From NCBI GenBank assembly GCA_027922465.2, contig BQMF02000020.1, positions 1,674,001 through 1,738,000 of the forward strand: DNA of 64,000 nucleotides, given 5' to 3'. Positions 1 through 15,247 of the stretch are shown one piece after another; the first letter of the stretch is position 1, and every line of letters begins with the position of its first letter. The notes beneath the pieces were generated by a model. That model had not been told where the DNA came from and did not search any database. It was given only the letters and a program-made list of their open reading frames with translations. Made by a program: the position numbers and the translations under genes. The stretch is from Turritopsis dohrnii. Lineage: Eukaryota > Cnidaria > Hydrozoa > Anthoathecata > Oceaniidae.

Positions 1-81
1 AGTGCCATTAAACCAGACTGATTTTTTCAGACCCTTGAGAGTCCGACTTATTAAATGCTGATTACTCCCCATTGTTGCTAA

Positions 82-633
82 GGCCGATGGAAATTTTATA
101 TTAGTTTAGTGTCATTTATCTCCTGAAAATGTCATGCGGCATGTTTTTATTATTCATTAATTTTGTTCCAGTGCCATACATAGCCGGAGAACACATCAAA
201 TACGCCATTTTGCATTATTATAATCACCGAGATCCCGCCCGTCGGAGATTGGGTACTAAGCTCGATCTTCCAAATTACTTGAAACCTGATTTTTCTTCAA
301 TCGCATTTAAAAAGAAGAAATTTTCATGGAACATAGTTTTGTAAATTAGGTATATATTCCGCAAAGTTGGCTTTTTCAGCATGTATCTGATAGAAATCGA
401 AACCATATAACTCTTTTATTCCAAAACGCTGCAAAAATTAATTTCTACTTCAGTTACGTAATCGAATGTCGGAACTCCGCTACATTTTATTAGACAAAAC
501 ACACTGGCAAAGTCATTTGACATGCAGGGAAGAGAAACTTGGACATTTTGAATCGTGGTATGATGATGGTTATGCGGGCACTTAAACTGATGCGGGCGGG
601 TGACACTAAACTAATATAAAATTTCCATCAGCC
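82..633. mobile_element. Harbinger/Tourist-like MITE, 552 bp
   Basis: The ends are 33-bp inverted repeats (82-114 and 601-633) with one mismatch. The left end begins GGCCGATGG and the right end finishes CCATCAGCC. The element is flanked by the 3-bp direct repeat TAA (79-81 and 634-636). A TAA/TTA duplication with termini starting GG is typical of PIF/Harbinger elements. A short reading frame inside (129-344) is not recognisable as a transposase, so the copy is non-autonomous. A second, disrupted copy matches the interior at 19329-19600 and the right end at 21017-21078. Confidence 0.85.
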
Positions 634-636
634 TAA

Positions 637-1400
637 TAAATGGTTAAAAAAAATTTGTACATGTTGTATATAAACTTTAAGCTGAAAGAAATATGTTAAC
701 AAACTAGCCTTGAAAATAAAATGCTTTACGAATGAAAAATACATTTTATACATTTTGTATCATCAAGATAGCTACAACAAAACAGTATTATGGAACACCA
801 TTCCATACTAACTACAACAACAGTATACATCATTCGGTGATGCATGAGAACAGAAAAATGGAATAACCTGGAAATTAAGTCTTTCCAGCAACTTTCTTTT
901 ATTACGTTAGACAAAAGTGTATTCTAGCTTATTTTTTAAAGCCAAAAACATGTGTAATAATGATGAATCAGCGCCCTCCTTTTTATTCATGGTGTAGAAA
1001 AAATAGTTTCATATGGGCTCCCCAAGAAAGAACTTACGGGTTAAGTAAAGCTACACATTTGGAGGAGATGTGTTCAAGAAAATTTTCGAGGAAGAAAGAC
1101 CGAGTGTGTTCGTTTGTCTAACAAATTGCAATCTTTGTATCTTTTTTAAATTGAATTCTTTCTTCTTGCTGCAGAAAATTAAGATGTTTTTGTCAACATA
1201 TTAGCATGTACTTTGAGTAATGAGATCCGCCCAACCGAATATGTAAAACAAATTAAGGACTGATATGAGCTATTGGATTTTCAAACAGATTTTATAATAC
1301 TTTTTCTGTATACTTATTATTCTGTAGATTACAACATATCATTGGTTAGTGTACATCTTACATCGCTTCAAAACAACGTTTCTTTTACATGCTTGACAAT
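637..1400. other. non-coding stretch upstream of TFIIIA
   Basis: No reading frame with splice support or similarity was found. This stretch must hold the promoter and 5' UTR of the TFIIIA gene, but no clear TATA box or other element can be pointed to. Confidence 0.5.
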
Positions 1401-7416
<6,016 letters not shown>

Positions 7417-7877
7417 AGGGAACACGATAAGTAGGGATTTACTTTTGAGATTCGTTTTTTATTCGATATCAGTCTGTAGAAGCGGTTTCGCTCGATTCAT
7501 GCAAGTATTATAGGTAACTGTAAAGAGTTGCAACTGGAACGATTTTTATTGATTTTACTCGATTTCTAATTTCATTTTGACTTTCCTGTTTGAAAGAGGC
7601 AGTATGTATATATAATAATTTTCTATATCTACCCATGGTAACTTCCAAGTTTTTTTACCTAATACCTTACATTCTCCGAGTGTGTGATTGTAAATATTAC
7701 GACATTGTTCGATCGGCCATTATGTTATATTCGTACGAAACTTTACAGAGATATGTTTGTATTGTGTTCTACGAAAAAAGATGAATAACATCATTGTTAA
7801 ACTATCTTTGTTTCCAGTTTCCATGAAGTTAACCAATTCCCAGACTTCTAGGATTCCATCACAACTCTAACATTGTA
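7417..7877. other. TFIIIA 3' UTR and intergenic DNA
   Basis: Sequence following the TFIIIA stop codon. No canonical AATAAA signal stands out close to the stop, and nothing else is recognisable. Confidence 0.4.
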
Positions 7878-8132
7878 CAGCGACGGTGTAATGGTTAGTA
7901 CTTTCGAGTGAGACCGCTACAACCTGTGTTCGAGTCCAGCAATGTTTTATCTCGATACTCCACTCCGATGCACTTAAAAACCAGCGTATCAGCCCATTAG
8001 GGAGCCATCGACTGAATGCACACTGGCCTTTGGGCAAGTTAAAACGATACTATGCGTATCTCTGGGCGGTAAGTCAACTACTAAATGCAAGTCGACGGGC
8101 GGAAGAGCCCGCCGCTACGGATGAAATGAAAC
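7878..8132 (+). mobile_element. tRNA-derived SINE (family 1)
   Basis: The head carries RNA polymerase III promoter boxes. An A-box-like GGTGTAATGGTTAGTAC lies at 7885-7901 and a B box GTTCGAGTCC at 7928-7937. A roughly 190-bp non-tRNA body follows and ends near a GC-rich block (GGGCGGAAGAGCCCGCC). The intact transposase-like frame resumes directly after it, so the SINE may have landed in that older element. It is not a functional tRNA: no cloverleaf closes. Confidence 0.65.
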
Positions 8133-8133
8133 G

Positions 8134-8527
8134 TTTGTCATTTTGGACACATTTAAAGGGCAAGATAACGACGTTCTGAAAGAATTTTATCTAAAAAATA
8201 GATATGAACTTGTGATAGTGCCTCACAACTTGACCAATAAGTTTCAACCGTTAGATTTGAGCGTTAACAAAGCGGAAAAAGCTTTTATTCAAAACCAGTA
8301 CAACGACTGGTTTTCGAATCTAGTCGCGCGACAGCTTAAGAACGGCAATGAACAGACAGATATTAAGATTTTCTCGAAATTATCGGACTGAAAACCACTG
8401 CATGCCGGTTGGATTGTCAATCTGTATAACCACATGCAGGAAGAAACTGAACTTATTGAAAAAGGTTTTAATAAAACTGGAAGGGAGGGAGGCTATTAAA
8501 AACGCCCGATCTGCTTACGAAAGGGTA
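8134..8527 (+). pseudogene. pogo/Tigger-type DDE transposase fragment
   Basis: Read in one frame, the segment gives FVILDTFKGQ, then VPHNLTNKFQPLDLSVNK, then an FIQNQYNDWF stretch. This is the usual C-terminal part of DDE transposases of the pogo/Tigger (CENP-B-like) group: an Asp followed by a Gln-Pro-Leu-Asp block near a conserved Asn. An in-frame TGA at 8389-8391 interrupts it. The same frame continues past the stop with LHAGWIVNLYNHM to a TAA near 8499. The N-terminal DNA-binding part is missing and a SINE abuts the 5' side, so this is a dead relic. Confidence 0.7.
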
Positions 8528-9186
8528 GAGAATCCCTTTAGAGCGTAAACAAAAAACAAAAAACATCATGAAAACGAGCGTTTATATTATTTATCAAACT
8601 TTACCACTTTAGAAATTGTCTAAGTCATGTAAAAATATTGTATTTGTTGGTGAGCAAGAAGAAAAATTATTAAAAAAACTATGAGTATTTAAAACTTTGT
8701 ACTTAAACCGAAGAGAAGAAGAATTTCTGAAAAAAAATGATTTGGACCAAATATTTAGTCGTACATAATAATTAGTCGGACAAAATTTTAGTCGGACAAA
8801 ATTATTAGTCGGACAAAATTTTAGTCACTTCCAAAAAATTTAGTCACTTTTGTCCGCCTAAGTTTTGTCCCCGAAAAGATAGTGCATTGATTGTCTGAAG
8901 TGGATGAAGCAGTTTTTTGTAGCCTTCTATCAATCAGACCTTTTTCCTCTACAACCACATTCACAGGATTGTCTTATTGTTAACAGCACGTGACAAAATC
9001 ATTCTTTGCAACGCATAGGTTTGTCCTTTTAAAAAAGTGATCAATGCTAGTTTGCAGTAAAAACTATTGTTCTTGTCCTGTTTTTAAACGGGTAAATTAT
9101 TGCGTAACGCTTAGTTAAATGAATAAATAAATAAAAGAAAGAGAGTTTACATTTGTATTTCAGACGTTTTATTCAAACAAGCTTTG
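8528..9186. other. non-coding stretch with a short tandem motif
   Basis: At 8755-8835 the motif TTAGTCGGACAAAAT recurs about four times with decay. No gene is seen. Confidence 0.5.
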
Positions 9187-9194
9187 ACGATAAA

Positions 9195-9263
9195 CAACCT
9201 CGTCCTCAGGGCTTCTTGCCTTTTCGATATATACAAGGCAAGAAGCCCTGGGGGCGAGGTTGG
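9195..9263. mobile_element. 69-bp palindromic element with 8-bp target duplication
   Basis: Almost the whole element is a hairpin. CAACCTCGTCCTCAGGGCTT pairs with its complement at the right end across a 12-bp loop. The 8-bp repeat ACGATAAA lies immediately outside both ends (9187-9194 and 9264-9271). An 8-bp duplication fits hAT-type transposition. A second copy is at 53816-53895. Confidence 0.8.
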
Positions 9264-9271
9264 ACGATAAA

Positions 9272-9863
9272 TACTGTTCATTTCACATAGTCCAATCATG
9301 AAAAAGTCTTGTCCCGATGATACTAACTCGGATTATCCTCGAAAAAGTCTCTTGACCTTTCGATTTGTCAGAAGGTTTCCAAAACCTCGCTTTTACACTC
9401 AAGTTTGTTTGCCGAGTTCCAGTTTAAACATCAATATCCTGACATACATCCTTGCCTCGTTTTCGATTATGATACATTGTTTTGTACGGTAATTAATTAT
9501 TACTACAAATGAATGGAAAACAATTTTTAATTTATCAATCAATATATATGCGTGTAACATTGAAAATGAGGCGGGAATATGAGTTTGTCAAGACAGACAA
9601 AGACGTTTAAACAGAACTCGGGAAATGATGTCTATTCTGAGAAAAGCATTAGGTCTCGGTTGCATTTGATGTCTAATCGAAACAAAAGATCGGCGTATAA
9701 ACAAACTCGAAGCCTATTCGGATGAACCAAGTCAAATACGTCATTTTAACAAAAGATTGCATTAAACGTAATGTATCCTAATTTTATATGTTGGCAGAGT
9801 TTTAACTCCCGTAACAACAGATGCACAATTCAAACATATCAGTCTATTTTCTGTACGGGTTGA
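9272..9863. other. non-coding stretch downstream of the cysteine-rich gene
   Basis: No supported gene. It would include the 3' UTR of the minus-strand gene that ends at 9864. Confidence 0.4.
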
Positions 9864-10505
9864 CTATTCTCCTTGCAGCATACATTGATGGATACATCTT
9901 GCATTATTCAGAGAACATATGTAACCATGTGGCAATGTCTCAGCGCCGTCATGACATAAACGAAAGTCCGCTTCGCAGTCTGGTCTACAAGGCGTATCCT
10001 CCTTTTTCACGTTTCTGATTGGATCGTTCTTACTAACTTTACCAATGCTTTTGCAATCCCAAGTACATTTTTTTCTCGCTTGAATGCAAACGAAGTCTTC
10101 CACTCGGTCCGAATGAACGACGCAGCGATCGGATTCCGACAAACAACTGTCGAAACACGTCGCGGCGTCGGTGTGCTTATTGAAATAACACCCTGTGTAG
10201 CTTTCATAGAATAACTCGGCACATGTTCGTTTCTCTTTCACTTTCTCACTCTGTTCGATGCACACCCGGAATGCAACACGTGCATTTTCCGCGCAGTTGT
10301 CGTTGACTGTTACTTTTCTCGGTAAGTGTTCGTTTTTTGTTGTTGTTATTCTATCTTTTTTTTCGAATTTTTTCGATGACAAGGCTTTGTAAGATTTGAT
10401 TAATGTTTCTAGTTCGTCCAGTGTATCCGAAGAGATTTGAAGTGTCACTGCAACATTCAGGAAAAGCAGCCAACAAACCAATGCTGAAATGATAGAACAT
10501 AGCAT
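9864..10505 (-). CDS. secreted cysteine-rich protein with three six-Cys helical repeats
   Basis: This is a single-exon ORF of 213 residues and is not a family I can name. Residues 1-22 form a hydrophobic signal peptide, followed by a Lys/Thr-rich spacer. Three repeats follow. The second and third read C-x3-C-x6-C-x(11,12)-C-x6-C-x3-C (starting CFDSC and CRPDC). The first keeps the same outer spacing, C-x10-C-x12-C-x10-C, but has Ala and Ser where the inner cysteines would be. CxxxC pairs at both ends suggest two antiparallel helices stapled by disulfides. The minus-strand gene at 44215-44685 shares the pattern and the string DCEAD. A TATA-like box lies about 35 bp upstream. The product is presumably extracellular; function unknown. 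Confidence 0.8.
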   Translation of the reverse strand: MLCSIISALVCWLLFLNVAVTLQISSDTLDELETLIKSYKALSSKKFEKKDRITTTKNEHLPRKVTVNDNCAENARVAFRVCIEQSEKVKEKRTCAELFYESYTGCYFNKHTDAATCFDSCLSESDRCVVHSDRVEDFVCIQARKKCTWDCKSIGKVSKNDPIRNVKKEDTPCRPDCEADFRLCHDGAETLPHGYICSLNNARCIHQCMLQGE

Positions 10506-10536
10506 GTTTTATGTGATGCAAAGAAAACGACTGCCA

Positions 10537-10543
10537 GTTTATA
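10537..10543 (-). promoter_or_regulatory. TATA-like box of the cysteine-rich gene
   Basis: On the minus strand this reads TATAAAC, 32 bp before the ATG at 10505. That leaves room for only a very short 5' UTR. It sits inside the small inverted repeat CTGCC...GGCAG. Confidence 0.45.
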
Positions 10544-10550
10544 ACAGGCA

Positions 10551-12149
10551 GTTTCACAACAATTTCCTTTACATAGGCACTGAGTTGCGTGACGCATGGA
10601 ATGAGAAAAACATGTTTTCTTCAAAATAAATGGGATTAATAACTGACTGTATCTAAGAATACGTTTCCATGACAACGAAATGTCAAAGCATTGTTGACAT
10701 CCTGGATTTCATTAATGAATTACGTCAGTGATCTATTTTACAGACAGAAAGGGAGGTTTAAAATACTACCAATGTGTCCCTGCTGGATATTATAATTTAC
10801 TTAAACAACCTCCGCACACCGTAATCAAATTATCATCGAGAAAGTATGCTGACAACGGTAATAATTGATGACTTTAGCATGGGAAACTTCCTTTGACAAC
10901 AGGTAACAATTGTGTCTTTAAAATGGTGACTCAAATAAACTAATCTGCAATTTGAACAACGCAGGAATTGTAATTAGTACAAGTTTATTGATTGTATTGA
11001 GGGTTTGCAAAATTTAGAATTTCCTTTTTCCTAGTAAATTATATCCATTTCTCATAACATTTTCCGAATGTTCATCACGTGTTGCGGGCACCTTCAATAT
11101 AAACCTTTTTCAAAATCAAAGATTGTCCGTATGTTATAAAATAGTTAAAATTTATTAGTCCAAAATAATATTTTGCAAATAGGCTGCACAATAAAACATT
11201 TTAATCTCACAAAATCGTCTGCTTCATTTTGTTCTCTTAATTCTCTTATTCAACTGTTTCATGAGATGCGCTTATACAGCCTTCTGTTTATCGCCCCTTA
11301 TTTTCCACGTTTTTTGGTTGGTGTATATCTACTTTAGTGGCTAATTAGATAAGATATATATTTACTATCGCATATAATCATTTCACACATGTGCGTTCCC
11401 TAATTGAAAAAAATGTTTTAATTTTCATGTAGCGATGATTTCCAGGGGTGAGACGCATGTTCCCTGATCTCTGATGCACATTAGCCCAGGAAAAGTTAAT
11501 GCTACAAAACATGGTTACTATGATTTTCTGAAAGTTGTTGTTGTAGTAATTGCCTTCATTAGACATTTATTGTTGCATTTTTTTGGCCCCTCAGATTAAT
11601 AAACATAATCATTAAAAGGTGGTTTTAGGAATGACCACAAACATTCGAAGAAGAAAAAAAAACAACGAAAACTTTAGCTTACCTTTAAAATGCATATTTT
11701 AATTTCACGTTTTTTCTTCACAAAAACAACCAACTAGTTTAGCCAACAACAGTCGTGTTCTAATAACACAACTGTTATAATTAAAAACTTTTTAAATTTT
11801 TGTTTACCATGAACGTCATATTACTCATTCATGCAAATCCAAAAGAGAATTCGACTTTGTATTTATTCAAGTTCGACTTGTAATTAAACAAATGACATGA
11901 CAGCTTTGTAAACTAAATAAATTACTTTTTCAAAACATCTAAAAAAGACATTCTCAATTAAAATCTAATTGTTACGTAATGAGATCTTTTACTTTACAGT
12001 CTGCATATTTGTCTTTCGCCACTTGATAATCATTGAAATCTAATCCAATAATCGAACACTTTGATGACAAAAGATATTTTTTATGCGATAATATTTCTTA
12101 TCACATACCGTACTGTATGAACTATTAACTATTCCCTCCTCCTCCTTTC
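10551..12149. other. gene-poor AT-rich DNA
   Basis: No coding potential with splice support, and no clear repeat family seen by eye. Confidence 0.5.
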
Positions 12150-12313
12150 CAGAGGCGTAGTTAGGGTCCGTCAAAAAAACCTGGAGGAGTTCAACATTAT
12201 GATATTTCTTTTCAGTCTTAAGTGTCGATTAGGTTACTTGCACGCTTTCCTTTTCTATCCTAATGACTTAACTCTCCTCCACAAATTTTGACTGACCTCT
12301 GGCTACGCCTCTG
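12150..12313. mobile_element. 164-bp MITE with CAGAGGCGTAG ends and 5-bp duplication
   Basis: The element begins CAGAGGCGTAG and ends CTACGCCTCTG. It is flanked by CTTTC at 12145-12149 and 12314-12318. A same-length copy lies at 31606-31769 in inverted orientation. CAG termini with a 5-bp duplication resemble the short-duplication hAT-like groups; the superfamily assignment is inferred. Confidence 0.85.
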
Positions 12314-12318
12314 CTTTC

Positions 12319-15247
12319 CAAAATTAATTCTCTGCCAGGAGTTCGAATCGAATACGCATTTTTAATAAGAACAACAAAATTAACAAATAACAACAAATTT
12401 AGAACAAATTAAGAACATCTTGAAATCGAGAAATGTAAAAATAAATAAAACAATAATGATGAAATATATTTTTTCAAAACATGAACAAGCAAATTCCTTT
12501 GTTTGGTAGTCGGGTGTTTTCATCAGGGTGTGCCACTTTTACAGGGCGTATCACTTTATACGCCTTGAGAGTATTGAAACGTGAGAGTAAAAATAAAAAC
12601 ATTTGAAAATTTTTAAAAAATCAAAAACATTGAGGCTCAAAGAATGTAAAGCAGACTAAAGTTGTACTCACAAAACAGAAAAAGGTATTCATAAATAGCA
12701 AGAAACATAATTTTTATGAATCTGTATGCATCAAAACGTCATCATTACAACATGGATTATTCTCTCGCACCCCTTGTCGTCAACATCAAATTGATAAGAC
12801 CTTAACAACAAACTGACCGACCAACTTTTGTTTTGGAAACCAAAGCTTATTCTACCCACACAGAAAGATTGTTCATATGATTAAACTGTCGCGTGAAAAA
12901 TAAAAATGTGAAGAAACAAAGGATGTTTATCAACAAACTAGAATATTCCGATTTAATGCTTTTAAGACTTTGTTGAGCAGGCGACATGACGAACGAAAAC
13001 ATTGCATTCTTGGACGCACAAAGCATAAACTTTCTGTGTTATGAGTAAAAATTTCAACATTAGCAAAATCGTTTTCATATTTTTATCTCACGTGAAAACA
13101 TTACAAATTCAAGTTATGACCACATTTCTTTAATCAATTTCAGAATGTGGCCTGATAAGCAAAGCTTTGATGCATGAAACACTAAACGTTTTTCTCTGTT
13201 TTATTCAATAAAATTGGTTTACACCATTGGACAGAAATTGTCGAGAAGTAATTCACTTCAACGGAGACGGAAAAACTTACACAATTTATAAATTTTTAGG
13301 GAAAGACAGAGATCTATAGGGGTTATGTTTGCGAACTTAAACTAATGCCTAAAGAAGCTAAAAATAATATTGTGATTTCAGGACCGATAATCTAAAATTA
13401 CAAAAGAACATCTTTAGTTTATCTTATGAAGTTTTAAAAGTATTTAAATGGATTTTGCAAGTGGTTATTATCTGTGTTGACGGCCGTAAAATTGGAACGC
13501 AGTTAATAAAGAAACAAATTAATTTTCTCCGAAGTCGTGTAAACAATCACGTACTGGTTCGGTTCAAAGCACGTTCGTTAAATCTCATCTATTTTCTTCG
13601 ATCATTTCACACTTAGTCACAATGAAAGATAACATCGCTGGCCTGGGTCTTATGTGTGACGTCATACTTTAAGCCGGATCCAGAGCGTCGGCTCAGGTGA
13701 ATCACACAAAAAATGGATATTTATTTTGGAAAGCAAAAATCAACCATGTATGTTCTATGGTCATCCTTCCTAAGAAGATGATTTTAGTAAAAATAAATAA
13801 AACATAATAGCTTTTCCTGTTGTTTTTGTTGTCAATCTTCCAAAATTCTGTTTAGTTGAAAGCCTTTGTTTGATTTCCCTTTTCATGTGTATGGTTACAT
13901 CAGATCAAAACAACAGTCATCAAGGTTATGCGAAATCCATTAAAAATTACTAATCCGAAACTATGCATTTAGTTAGGAGAAAACCTTTCTTTCAAATAGC
14001 TGGCAGAGTAGAATTAAGTCCACGCGTTCTTTATCAACATCTCCTTGACTTATAAATAACGAATCCTAGCAAAAAACAATGTACCAGCGCTTGCAGTGGT
14101 CATTTCATGTATTTTGTTGTTGTTGTTTTTTTGAATAATCGAAAAACGTGCTTCAATCGAATGTTTTAATTCAGACAAGGTCACAAGTTCCATACTTTTA
14201 TCAACATTTTTTATAAAAATGATTTTAAAAATGGAAATAGCTTAGGTCCTGTATGTGAAAATTATTCCAGCAAACGAGGACGCTTCTACGCGCTACTTGA
14301 AACAATTCCATTGCACTAATAAAAGAAAAACGGTTGGCCTCGATCACGCTTATTTATAAACAAGATACGAGTGGACTCGGGGATTATTTTTTTTAAATAT
14401 GAACTCGATTTTCTGGGTAAGCGAGGAAACTACATGTTTCGCGACTTTTTCCAGCTACTTTTCTTCATTTCCGGAAAAGTGAACCCTGAAGAATTTCAGT
14501 GGTCGTGACTTTTTGTGTCTTTTGTCACTAGTTAGTTAGGGTTTTAGGCGGAAACAATAAAAAAAATCTTTTTTTCACTTTTTCTCAACAGGGTCGCTCA
14601 AATTAAGCAACCAACGTAGATGATTGGCATTAGAAAAAAAGACTGGGTTGGAATCGAAAATATATATTCATCTTGTCGCCTCCTCTTCAACCATTAACAG
14701 CAGAAAATAACTCTCACATGGACGCCAGACAATCAAAAACAGATGGAAGATAAACAATGGAAAAAAAACCCCTTTGTATTTACTTGAAACGCCCTGCTTT
14801 CAAAGTGAGTGCTCATTGGTGGGGCGGTTGATGGTCGGAAACAATTTTAATAATCGGTTAATTTTTTAAGGAATGAATTCTTTTTTAAAAACATATACGA
14901 AGCTTGAAGTAATAAAAACAAAAACTTTTTGTCCTTCATCAAGCATCATCCATAAATAAAAGAAAGGAATTGTTTCATCATATCAGGCTGAAATATATAC
15001 TGACAATTATTTTGTTTTATACTTTCCAAATAAACGCCCCTAACTAGCACCCCTTTGAAAGCTGGAAGGCAGTCTTTTACATACTAGATCTTATTCCAGT
15101 AGGTACTACAACAAAAAAAACATACGTCGACATCGTGTGATCAGATCACACACTTAAGAGCTTGAAGACTTAAGAAGAACAAATAGGGACCTCTCTCTCT
15201 CTCACTCAAATACAAAAAAAATTCAAAATAAACAAAAATAATTCCAT
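12319..15247. other. gene-poor AT-rich DNA
   Basis: No supported gene. The right end must contain the 3' UTR of the minus-strand DNAJA3 gene. A CT microsatellite lies near 15190-15205. Confidence 0.5.

Noticed and set aside
7885..7937. Possible tRNA gene
   Set aside because: A and B boxes are present but acceptor and anticodon stems do not pair, and a SINE body follows.
8755..8835. Short regularly repeated TTAGTCGGACAAAAT motif considered as a CRISPR-like array
   Set aside because: No spacers. It is a decayed tandem repeat in a eukaryotic genome.
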